Made by a program: the position numbers and the translations under genes | Source of the DNA: an uncultured Ellagibacter sp. | Lineage (GTDB): Bacteria > Actinomycetota > Coriobacteriia > Coriobacteriales > Eggerthellaceae | Length of the DNA stretch: 64,000 nucleotides | Assembly (NCBI GenBank): GCA_934663775.1 | Contig: CAKUKU010000007.1 | Location: 1 to 64,000 of the forward strand | Reading direction: 5' to 3' | The notes under the pieces: model-generated | Seen by the model: the letters and a program-made list of their open reading frames with translations, nothing else | Told to the model about the DNA's origin: nothing | The model's database searches: none | Shown: positions 7,754 through 14,209 of the stretch, in pieces | Position numbering within the stretch: the first letter of the stretch is position 1 | Layout: each line of letters opens with the position of its first letter

Positions 7754-8162
7754 GAAGCCGCTTGTCGCCGCCATGCTCGCCCTTCTTGCCGTAGCGCTCG
7801 TCCTGGGCGGGAACGCCATGCTCGACGCCGGCTGGGGTCCCGTCCTGCGCTCGGTCGCCGACCGCGTGCTGCCCAACCCGGAGGTCGCCATGTGGGCGCC
7901 CGCGCCCGATCCCGGCAGCCACGCGAGCTCCTACGCCGACGCCACCGGAGCGGGGGCGAACTACGTCTACCTGGTGGAGGCGGCGGACGCCGAGGGCAAC
8001 GTCCGCGAGCTCCAGCTCATCTTCTTCGGGCGGGAGTCGGACGGCGAGGGCTGGCTCGAGATCGAGACGCGCGGTGGCTCGGGCGTGCGCTACCGCGCGT
8101 GCGACGCGGCCCAGGCACCCGCGGCTGCGCGCAGGGCTCTGGACCGCTGGGCGCGGCGCTAG
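7746..8162 (+). CDS. YxeA-like (DUF1093) secreted or membrane-anchored protein
   Basis: The 138-residue protein starts with a signal-anchor (KPLVAAMLALLAVALVLGGN). After it comes a small beta-rich domain with NYVYLVEAADAEGNVRELQL, IFFGRESDGEGWLEIETRGG and SGVRYRACD. This order (short hydrophobic N-terminus, Y.Y...A.D..G....L.F, then a final strand and helix with V.Y) resembles the YxeA/DUF1093 family, often encoded with antibiotic-peptide ABC exporters and two-component systems. It overlaps the end of the permease gene by 8 bases. Its molecular role is unknown. The family call is moderately sure. Confidence 0.6.
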   Translation: MRRKPLVAAMLALLAVALVLGGNAMLDAGWGPVLRSVADRVLPNPEVAMWAPAPDPGSHASSYADATGAGANYVYLVEAADAEGNVRELQLIFFGRESDGEGWLEIETRGGSGVRYRACDAAQAPAAARRALDRWARR

Positions 8163-8195
8163 TACAATTCCGACAGAAGTTTCAGGAGGTCGAAC

Positions 8196-8858
8196 ATGGC
8201 GAGGATACTGGCAGTGGATGATGAGCGGGCGATCCTCGACGCGCTCGCGCGCGTCCTCGGCCGCGACGGCCATGAGGTCGTCAGGGCGGCGGACCCGACG
8301 GCGGTCCCGGGGATGGACCTCTCGCGCTTCGACCTCGTGCTCTGCGACGTCATGATGCCGGGGCTCGACGGCTTCGAGCTCGTGCGGCAGATCCGCCCGG
8401 ACTTCGACGGGCCGATCGTCTTCCTGACCGCACGCGTGGCCGAGGAGGACGCCGTGGCCGGCTACGGTCTGGGCGCCGACGACTACGTCCGCAAGCCCTT
8501 CGGGGCCGCGGAGCTGCGCGCCAAGGTCGCGGCCCATCTACGCCGTGAGCGCCGGCCGCGCTCACACGCCCTCTCCTTCGGGGAGGTGCGGATCGACCTC
8601 GGGGCGCGCGGCCTCGCCGTGGGCGGCGAGGCCGTGCCGCTCACGCCCACCGAGTACGCCATCTGCGAGTACCTCGCCCGCCACCCCGGGCAGGTCATGA
8701 GCCGCGCGCAGATACGCGAGGCGGTGCTCGGCTGGGAGAGCGACGCCGACGACGCGGCCATATCCATGCAGGTCAGCCGCGCCCGGAGGAAACTCTCCGA
8801 GGCCGGCGCCGACCCGATCGCGACCGTCTGGGGGATGGGGTACAAGTGGCAGCTCTGA
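8196..8858 (+). CDS. OmpR-family response regulator
   Basis: The protein has 220 residues. The receiver domain starts RILAVDDERAILDALARVL, has the phospho-acceptor aspartate in DLVLCDVMMPGLDG (about residue 51), the conserved threonine in IVFLTARV and the lysine in DDYVRKPF. The C-terminal winged helix (about 128-220) has LTPTEYAICEYLARHPGQV and ends VWGMGYKWQL, the OmpR/PhoB wing. TTTCAGGAGG precedes the start. It sits between the exporter genes and its kinase and most likely controls this operon. Confidence 0.9.
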   Translation: MARILAVDDERAILDALARVLGRDGHEVVRAADPTAVPGMDLSRFDLVLCDVMMPGLDGFELVRQIRPDFDGPIVFLTARVAEEDAVAGYGLGADDYVRKPFGAAELRAKVAAHLRRERRPRSHALSFGEVRIDLGARGLAVGGEAVPLTPTEYAICEYLARHPGQVMSRAQIREAVLGWESDADDAAISMQVSRARRKLSEAGADPIATVWGMGYKWQL

Positions 8859-10282
8859 GGACCGGGGCGCGAGGTCGCGGGGGCATGCCGCTCTCCTTCG
8901 TCATCGCGCGCTACTTCGCCTACGCGTTCGCGGCGGTCGCCACGGCGTGGCTCGCCTCGTTCATGGCGCTCTCCGCGGCGATCAACGCGGGCTTCGTCTA
9001 CGAGGCGAGCTGGGGGCCGGCCAATGCGCGCGAGGTCGCGGAGGGCCTGGCACGCGACGGCGTCTGCGGGCAGCAGGACGTGCCGACGGCGTACCGCTAC
9101 CTCATCCTGAATAAGGACGGATACGTGCTGATGACAGACCTCAAGGGCACGTGGCTCGAGGACGCGACGGAAATGGCCCGTGCGGCACTTGCCACGGATC
9201 CGGGCACAGTGGAGATCGAGGGCGGGGGCTCGGGCCTCACCTACGCCGCGTTCCCGCTCAAGGGCGGCGGGGCCTGCGCACTCGTCAGCGAGTACCTGCC
9301 GCAGTGGGTCTCGCGCGACCTCGTCGGCCTGCTTCCCAACCCGCAGAACCTCATGCTCGCCGGCGCCGCGGCGGGAAGCGCGCTCGCGCTCGCGCTCGTG
9401 GCGCGCCGCGCGAGCCGCGTGATCTCGAGCAAGATGGCGCCGCTCACGGAGGCGGCGGGGCGCGTCGGCGCGGGGGAGCTCGACTTCTCGGTCGGGCGCA
9501 CCAACGTGCGCGAGGTGAACGCCGTCCTCGCCGCGATGGACGCCATGCGGGCCTCCCTCGCCGAGTCGCTCGAGGCCCGCTGGGCCGCGGAGCGCGAGCA
9601 GCGCGAGCAGGTGGCGTCGCTCGCCCACGACCTCAAGACGCCGCTCACCGTGCTGCGCGCCAACGCCGACTTCGTGGCGGAGGAGCTGGAAGACGAGAAG
9701 GACGCCGACCTCGCGGCCGCCGCGCGCGACATAGCCGGCGGTGTCGAAAGGCTCGACGGCTACGTGCGCCTGCTCATCGAGGCCTCGCGCGGGTCCGGCG
9801 GGGCGGAGAGGGCCCCCATGCGGCCGGCCGAGCTCTGCGAACAGGTCCTCGCCGAGGCCGCCCAGATTGCCCGGGCGCGAGGCGTGACGCTCGACGCGGC
9901 CACGGGCCCCGCTGTCGCGGGCGCGCCCGAGGCCCCACTCGACCGAACCGCCCTGGCGCGAGCCGCCGCGAACCTCGTGGCCAACGCCGCCGAGCACGCC
10001 CACTCGCGCGTGTCGGTCTCCTGCGACGTCACGGGCGGGAGCCTTGTCATCGAGGTCTCCGACGACGGCCCGGGCTTCTCTCCCGCCGCCCTCGAGCGCG
10101 GCTGCGAGCGCCTCTTCACGGACGACTCCTCCCGCTCCTCGCGCGACGGGGGCCTCCACTACGGGCTCGGCCTCCACACCGCCTCCGAGGCCGCGCGCGC
10201 CCACGGGGGCTCCGTCTCGCTCGCCAACAGCCCCTCGGGCGGCGCGGTGGCGACCATGGCGGTCCCCCTGTGCGGTGCCTGA
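8846..10282 (+). CDS. HAMP-domain sensor histidine kinase
   Basis: The 478-residue kinase has a first membrane span at about residues 15-40 (YFAYAFAAVATAWLASFMAL), an extracytoplasmic sensor of about 130 residues and a second span (LMLAGAAAGSALALALVA). A HAMP linker follows. The H-box is SLAHDLKTPLTVLRANADF, the N-box LARAAANLVANAAEHAHS, and the G-boxes DDGPGF and HYGLGLHTA. The given start is a GTG overlapping the regulator stop. An ATG at 8885, just before the first span, is an equally good start. It forms a two-component pair with the preceding gene, probably sensing the compound exported by the ABC system. Confidence 0.88.
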   Translation: MAALRTGARGRGGMPLSFVIARYFAYAFAAVATAWLASFMALSAAINAGFVYEASWGPANAREVAEGLARDGVCGQQDVPTAYRYLILNKDGYVLMTDLKGTWLEDATEMARAALATDPGTVEIEGGGSGLTYAAFPLKGGGACALVSEYLPQWVSRDLVGLLPNPQNLMLAGAAAGSALALALVARRASRVISSKMAPLTEAAGRVGAGELDFSVGRTNVREVNAVLAAMDAMRASLAESLEARWAAEREQREQVASLAHDLKTPLTVLRANADFVAEELEDEKDADLAAAARDIAGGVERLDGYVRLLIEASRGSGGAERAPMRPAELCEQVLAEAAQIARARGVTLDAATGPAVAGAPEAPLDRTALARAAANLVANAAEHAHSRVSVSCDVTGGSLVIEVSDDGPGFSPAALERGCERLFTDDSSRSSRDGGLHYGLGLHTASEAARAHGGSVSLANSPSGGAVATMAVPLCGA

Positions 10283-10408
10283 CGACTCAGGCCCTCACAC
10301 CAGCGTGCCTCGCAACCAAACGCTTCCCACTCAGTGACCAATCCAGTACGGGTGCCTCCAATTCGTGTCGCATCATGCCGCCGAGGGGCTGACTCGTGCG
10401 CGATTTGG

Positions 10409-10466
10409 GCGAATCAGGCCCTTGATTCGCGATTTTGGGAATGACTCAATTGATTCGCAAAATCGC
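10409..10466. repeat. Nested inverted repeats downstream of the kinase operon
   Basis: GCGAATCA (10409-10416) pairs with TGATTCGC (10423-10430), and GCGATTTTG (10429-10437) pairs with CAAAATCGC (10458-10466). TGATTCGC recurs at 10451-10458. Two mutually adjacent hairpins without a T-run suggest a transcription end or a protein-binding repeat cluster between the exporter operon and the defence island. Apart from this, the stretch 10283-10564 shows nothing. Confidence 0.55.
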
Positions 10467-10564
10467 AGGTCGCTCCTTTAGTCGCTCCTGGGTTTCCGCT
10501 GGGATTCGTAATGAGTGGCTTGGAAGGGGTTGATTATGACGGAGTCTTGCGCGTGTAGGTTTTC

Positions 10565-11293
10565 TCAGACCGTAACGTCGCAAGGAGCTGGGTGCTCCTC
10601 CAAGTAGTCGTCGACCGAGCATCTATTGATGCTCCCTTTGTAAACATACCCATGTGCAATTGGCTCAAGCTGAGCGAACAGCAAGGCGGCGTCTCGGCAC
10701 GATCGCAAAGTCCCGCATCCGCATCCCGCATGCGCGAAGAGGTGTTCGTGGTGAGCGGCGCGGTTGCGGATTATATTGATTCCTGCTATCCGTCCATTGA
10801 CGTCGTTTCGGTCGGCTCCCTTCGGCCATGCCTTATGGATGATTGGGATCCACAAATCGCGTTCATGGCTGCGGTCTGTCATGTGGGCCCAGAAGCCCAG
10901 CGTGAGGTTCGAGACGATGTCGTCTGCGGTCGCGTTCTCGCGAAGGCCGTTTCTCAGGTGGTCTATCGAGTTCCTGTTCAGTCGGTTGGCGTCGTTGACC
11001 TGTCCGCGCTTATTCGTCCTGAGAATCGGGCGCCTTACGGGAGAGGCGTCGTCGAGCAGCCAGTGGTCGGACCCGCCCCAAGTGGAGGATATTGCCCTGT
11101 CGTACGCGTTCCTGAGGGCGACCTCGAAGAACGAGACGTCTTTCAGGACGGCCTGCGCAAGGCCGATGTTCCAGAGGTAGAGGTCGAGGGCGACGGCGTC
11201 ATCGCCTCGCGTCACTTCGAGATATTTACTATATCGCGGTTCAGAAAGCCACGATACGACGTGCGTCCGGTCAATCTTCGGAGCGTTCGACAT
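10565..11293 (-). CDS. Abi family (AbiD/AbiF, Abi_2) abortive-infection protein
   Basis: The 242-residue protein has the Abi_2 layout. The N-terminal segment is TRGDDAVALDLYLWNIGLAQ and then FFEVALRNAYD (about 55-65). The centre has LTLGFWAHM (about 131-138). The conserved C-terminal IIRNRAAHHEHLF (about 175-187) contains the R-x4-H motif of HEPN ribonucleases. AbiF/AbiD proteins block phage growth, and a HEPN active site implies RNA cleavage. The ATG at 11293 follows AGAAAAGG; the longer ATG at 11317 is less likely. A hairpin lies just upstream. The gene occupies the place where an AbiEii toxin would be expected behind AbiEi. Confidence 0.75.
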   Translation of the reverse strand: MSNAPKIDRTHVVSWLSEPRYSKYLEVTRGDDAVALDLYLWNIGLAQAVLKDVSFFEVALRNAYDRAISSTWGGSDHWLLDDASPVRRPILRTNKRGQVNDANRLNRNSIDHLRNGLRENATADDIVSNLTLGFWAHMTDRSHERDLWIPIIHKAWPKGADRNDVNGRIAGINIIRNRAAHHEHLFAHAGCGCGTLRSCRDAALLFAQLEPIAHGYVYKGSINRCSVDDYLEEHPAPCDVTV

Positions 11294-11317
11294 GGGAAAC
11301 CTTTTCTCAGAAAACAA

Positions 11318-11360
11318 TTGAGCCCCGGCGACTTGAATCAGCGGTCGTACCGGGGCTAAC
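11318..11360 (-). ncRNA. AbiF-associated hairpin RNA (candidate)
   Basis: Immediately upstream of the Abi-family gene, AGCCCCGG (11321-11328) and CCGGGGCT (11350-11357) close a stem around the core GACTTGAATCAGCGGTC (plus-strand reading). The same 17-base core, with compensatory changes in the closing stem, recurs at 12138-12173. A conserved RNA structure upstream of abiF genes has been described (the abiF RNA motif). I suggest this is an instance, without a model search. Confidence 0.55.
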
Positions 11361-11416
11361 TAATTTAAGATTATAGCACATATTTTGCCCTTGAGGCTTG
11401 CATCGCTTCTCGTCAT
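11360..11416 (-). pseudogene. AbiEii toxin remnant (first 18 codons)
   Basis: An ATG overlaps the AbiEi stop as ATGA, the usual coupling of abiEi-abiEii pairs. It opens a frame reading MTRSDASLKGKI and then CAIILN-stop. SLKGKI fits the opening of AbiEii/AbiGii nucleotidyltransferase toxins. The toxin is lost after about 12 residues, and the AbiF-associated hairpin begins directly at the stop. So the toxin seems to have been replaced by the hairpin-AbiF cassette. Confidence 0.55.
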
Positions 11417-12018
11417 GTGAGCACCTCCAAATACATCCTGAACTCCTTCTCGACGCCGAGCGCGTTGCACATCCGCGCGAGCTTGGGCAGGTCGGCGCCT
11501 TTCCTTTTGAAATAGCCCGCGACCGCGTCGCGGACGAGCTGGGGGTCCGCCCCCTCGGAAACCCTCTGCGAAATGAGGTCGGCTACGGCCCGCTCGGCGC
11601 AATAGGTTTTCACGGTGCCCCCTCCCGGGGACTTCGCCTCGACGATGCCGAGCTCGTAGAGCTCGGGAGGGAGACGGTGGATCCTCGCATCGGGATACTC
11701 TCGGGCAAGGCCACGCGGGTTGTAGCCGCGCGGGACGGTGACATCGATCGCGGCGGGAACCCTGTCGGAAAGGCCGGCGAGGTACAGCGCGCTTCCGTGC
11801 GACAGCACGCACTTGCTCCACCTGTAGGATATCGCGGCGAACTCGTCGTCGAAGACTTCGGGCAGGCAGTACACGCCCCGGGTAAGCTTGTCTATAGCGC
11901 CCGATTCAAGGGCGTAGGAGATCGAGCCCGGCAGAAAGCCCGCTTTCGCGATTTGCGCCGCGCTCGCGATGCCGCCCGACTCTTCTACGAATTCGGCTAT
12001 CTCCTCGCTTCTGCTCAT
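11413..12018 (-). CDS. AbiEi-family type IV antitoxin / regulator
   Basis: The 201-residue protein has the AbiEi_4 N-terminal winged helix (about residues 1-50: SEEIAEFVEESGGIASAAQI, then LTRGVYCLPEV). The antitoxin core follows, with SHGSALYLAGLSDRVPAAID, VTVPRGYN and CAERAVADLISQRV. AbiEi proteins neutralise AbiEii and repress their own operon by binding inverted repeats in the promoter. A 20-bp-arm palindrome lies just upstream. AAAGGAGGG precedes the start. The partner toxin is missing, so the protein may now act only as a regulator, perhaps of the AbiF gene downstream. Confidence 0.85.
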   Translation of the reverse strand: MSRSEEIAEFVEESGGIASAAQIAKAGFLPGSISYALESGAIDKLTRGVYCLPEVFDDEFAAISYRWSKCVLSHGSALYLAGLSDRVPAAIDVTVPRGYNPRGLAREYPDARIHRLPPELYELGIVEAKSPGGGTVKTYCAERAVADLISQRVSEGADPQLVRDAVAGYFKRKGADLPKLARMCNALGVEKEFRMYLEVLT

Positions 12019-12025
12019 AACCCTC

Positions 12026-12079
12026 CTTTTTGATTATTGGACACAAATTGTAGCTAAAATGTGTCCAATAATCAAAAAG
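12026..12079. repeat. Perfect 20-bp-arm palindrome upstream of AbiEi (operator?)
   Basis: CTTTTTGATTATTGGACACA (12026-12045) is repeated inverted at 12060-12079 around a 14-base centre. The AbiEi ribosome site is at its left edge. On the right, a mirror-image AGAGGATT ribosome site is followed by an ATG and a 13-codon frame (12086-12127, plus strand), possibly the stub of a former divergent gene. AbiEi regulators bind inverted repeats, so this is a likely operator. It is markedly AT-rich against its surroundings. Confidence 0.65.
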
Positions 12080-12137
12080 AGGATTATGGCTCCGGTAAAG
12101 ACATCTGGTCAGACGCTATTCCTGTAAAAACAAATCT

Positions 12138-12173
12138 AGGCCCGGTGACTTGAATCAGCGGTCATCCCGGGCC
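12138..12173 (-). ncRNA. Orphan copy of the AbiF-associated hairpin
   Basis: GGCCCGG (12139-12145) pairs with CCGGGCC (12167-12173) around the same GACTTGAATCAGCGGTC core seen upstream of the Abi gene. No Abi gene follows on the minus strand, only about 50 bases before the AbiEi operator palindrome. It is either a stand-alone RNA or the scar of a lost second Abi cassette. Confidence 0.5.
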
Positions 12174-12235
12174 CATTGATGCGTATCGTATACGCCCTTG
12201 TTGGGTTTGGCAACCTCGTGCTAAGCGCCGCAACG

Positions 12236-12877
12236 CTATAGGATTAGCTGGTCAAGCAGAAAGCCGTAGCGCCTGATGCTCCCGTTTTTGGTGAATTCGA
12301 TAAGGTTCGCAGCAGAAAAATCAACATCGTCCGTGATCTCGTTTTCGACAATTATGACCTGGCAGTTTCCGCATTGGTCGAGCATATACGAAAGCATCAA
12401 GCTCGCTGTTTTATACGCTTCCAGTATTTCGCCCAAATTGTCATAGTCGGGCTTCAAAACGTCCTCGATTTGAGCCGTGAGACCATCTCTCCGCTCCTCT
12501 AATTCAGCAAGTCTACTAAGCTCGGCTTCATAATCGCTATGCGTTTCGCTTAAAACCGATTCAAGATCCTGCAACTGAGCGGCGACCTTTACCTCCTCGG
12601 CTTTACAGGCCCCCTCGTACGAAACGCATTCCTCCGCGGGAATCTCGCCATCGCAAAATGGGCACCTTTCGGCGTTGCCTCCTAGCCGCTTGTCGCCATC
12701 TAGTCTATTCATGTCCGATTCGTATTGCGACTTCAGTTGGCCGTAGCGCTCTTCCAAAGAACCGAGTTGGCTAATTTGAGATTGGGTTTGCACAATGCCC
12801 GTGAAAATCGATTTCGCCCCCTGCTTGGCGGTATTGAGCTTTTCGGAGACGCCGGCAAGTTCTCGGGCTAAGGCCAT
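12236..12877 (-). pseudogene. C-terminal fragment of an SMC/Rad50-like ATPase with zinc hook
   Basis: The 213-residue frame begins within a coiled coil (LEERYGQLKSQYESDMNRLD). It has a zinc-hook-like CPFCDGEIPAEECVSYEGAC (about residues 72-91), a second coiled coil, and the terminal LMLSYMLDQ, QVIIVENEITDDVDFSAAN and FTKNGSIRRYGFLLDQLI. This is the C-terminal half of AAA/SMC-like ATPases found in antiphage systems. The N-terminal Walker A half is absent: the frame runs up against the deformylase-like gene. Its frame stays open upstream of the first ATG across that gene's stop. Probably a relic; a short protein could still be made. Confidence 0.6.
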
Positions 12878-12920
12878 TTCGTCAATGGGCTTCGTTGGAA
12901 GAGCGTCCCGCTCGCTCGCT

Positions 12921-13343
12921 TTACACGAGTTTGCCCTTGCTGTGGTCGATCATGTGCTGGATGATTTCGGCCGTCCAGTCGGTGAACTCGCGGTTTTTTG
13001 CGACGAGCTTCCCGTCGGCGAGTTCTTGATAGGTGATTTTCGCCTTCGCGTAGCGTGTGACCTTCGACTCCCCTTTGTGGGACAGGCAGTCCTCGGTCGT
13101 CTTGAACGCGCCGAGCGCACGGGTCATCTTCGCGTTGAACATGATGTGCGGCTTGTCGTCGGCGTCGAGATAGATGAAGGCCGCCTTCGGGGTGCCGAGC
13201 TGGTTGGCGTGCAGGCAGGCGACGTTCTCGAGCGATTCGAGCGTGTCGGCGAGATCGGCGGCGAGCTCTGCCGCCTCAGCGTCGGTGACGGCCTCGCAGG
13301 GTTGCGACAAGATGGCGTCGTCTTTCACCAGGTCTTTGATCAT
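12921..13343 (-). CDS. Peptide deformylase-like protein with altered active site
   Basis: The 140-residue protein aligns along its length with the short deformylase family (IKDLVKDDAILSQPCEAVTD at the start, WTAEIIQHMIDHSKGKLV at the end). The three deformylase motifs are present but changed. GLAANQ appears as CLHANQ (about 43-48). EGCLS appears as EDCLS (84-88), keeping the metal cysteine. HEXXH appears as HMIDH (130-134), losing the catalytic glutamate. Metal binding may persist, but deformylation is unlikely. It may be a non-catalytic paralogue. Its stop lies about 40 bases from the truncated zinc-hook ATPase. Confidence 0.7.
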   Translation of the reverse strand: MIKDLVKDDAILSQPCEAVTDAEAAELAADLADTLESLENVACLHANQLGTPKAAFIYLDADDKPHIMFNAKMTRALGAFKTTEDCLSHKGESKVTRYAKAKITYQELADGKLVAKNREFTDWTAEIIQHMIDHSKGKLV

Positions 13344-13487
13344 GAGGGCATCCTCCCGTTGTTGCTGATAAGGCGCGCCCGCTCAGGCGATGCGCGCCCT
13401 GCATTGTATCACGAAGCCGCCCGCCGACTGCCTCCGACAAGTCCACCGCTTGCCTTGGGTGCGTACGGCTTGGATGCGGCTGGGAGT

Positions 13488-13544
13488 GGCACGAAAATCG
13501 AGTTGTCCCCGAAAAGCCGCATTCGGGGGCGGATTCTGGCACGA
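13488..13544 (-). repeat. Dispersed 57-bp intergenic repeat, copy 1
   Basis: Read on the minus strand this segment starts TCGTGCCAGAATC and ends GGGACAACTCG-A-TTTT-C-GTGCC. It agrees at 44 of 57 positions, without gaps, with 57102-57158. The 3' third also recurs at 30882-30903. Nothing coding is seen in the surrounding gap 13344-13820 apart from this, a direct repeat and a promoter. Confidence 0.7.
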
Positions 13545-13553
13545 ATTCCCACG

Positions 13554-13610
13554 TGCGAGCGCCTCGCAAAAGTGCCACGCGACCCATCTGCGAACGCCTC
13601 GCAAAAGTGC
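13554..13610. repeat. Tandem 22-bp direct repeat, 35-bp period
   Basis: TGCGAGCGCCTCGCAAAAGT plus GC (13554-13575) recurs at 13589-13610 with one change. Each unit holds a short internal palindrome (GCGAGxxxCTCGC). It lies next to the 57-bp dispersed repeat, between the deformylase-like gene and the small gene at 13.8 kb. Confidence 0.6.
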
Positions 13611-13736
13611 TGTGCAATCGACATTTTGAGCGATTCTCTCGCGCAATGGGCAGCTTGCGCGACCCTCCGTGCGGACCTTCCGCAGACACTGACTGTAGGA
13701 GGGAAATTTCCGAACTTCGGCTAAACGGAAACAACC

Positions 13737-13765
13737 TTTGGCGAGGGGCGCGCGCTTTCTATAAT
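13737..13765 (+). promoter_or_regulatory. Sigma-70-type promoter for the small gene at 13.8 kb
   Basis: TTTGGC and TATAAT are separated by 17 bases. The -10 lies 55 bases before the ATG of the 77-residue protein. Confidence 0.5.
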
Positions 13766-13820
13766 CGGTGGTAGGCGCTGCTTCGGCAGGCACTGCTCAT
13801 GACGTCAAGGGAGGCAGACA

Positions 13821-14054
13821 ATGGATCGCGTAGAATTCATGGCTCTGGAGTCCTCGAAGAAGGCCGAGGTGCTCAACGCGTACGTCGACGAGGGGAAGAG
13901 CCAAAAAGAGGCGATGGGCGCCGTCGGCGTCTCCATCAAGGACCTGATGTCGACGCAGGTCTTCTTCTCGAAGACGGAGGGCCGCTTCAATGCAAACGCC
14001 GTGGGCGGCTACTCCAACTTCCACAGCGACTCGACGGGGGAGGCCGCAAAGTAG
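13821..14054 (+). CDS. Small hypothetical protein
   Basis: This 77-residue protein has a good ribosome site (AAGGGAGG, 6 bases before ATG), its own -35/-10 promoter, and the codon use of its neighbours. The N-terminal half looks helical, with DEGKSQKEAMGAVGVSIKDL resembling a small helix-turn-helix (repeat, recognition step and turn). The end (GRFNANAVGGYSNFHSDSTG) is Gly/Asn-rich. No cysteine or membrane span is present. I do not recognise the family. A small DNA-binding protein is only a guess. Confidence 0.6.
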   Translation: MDRVEFMALESSKKAEVLNAYVDEGKSQKEAMGAVGVSIKDLMSTQVFFSKTEGRFNANAVGGYSNFHSDSTGEAAK

Positions 14055-14209
14055 CATCCGGCACAGGCCTCGATGCGGGCGAGCCGGTCGCCAAGACGAA
14101 AGAGGGGCGGGAAGCTTCGACGTGAACCGATTCGCGATCGCGCGGTTCGCGTCGGGCTCCCGCCCCTTTGCGCGTAGGCGGCGATGCGCCCCAGCGCGGC
14201 AGTCCGTCG

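Noticed and set aside
8483..10204. A 573-residue minus-strand open frame across the two-component genes
   Set aside because: Shadow of the response regulator and kinase; no start signal or domain.
13554..13610. A minimal CRISPR array
   Set aside because: Only two 22-bp units with a 13-base gap; no further repeats, leader or cas genes.
13276..13793. Several overlapping frames on both strands in the gap before the 77-residue gene
   Set aside because: They run through the dispersed 57-bp repeat and the direct repeats; similar peptide stretches in different frames come from the repeated DNA.
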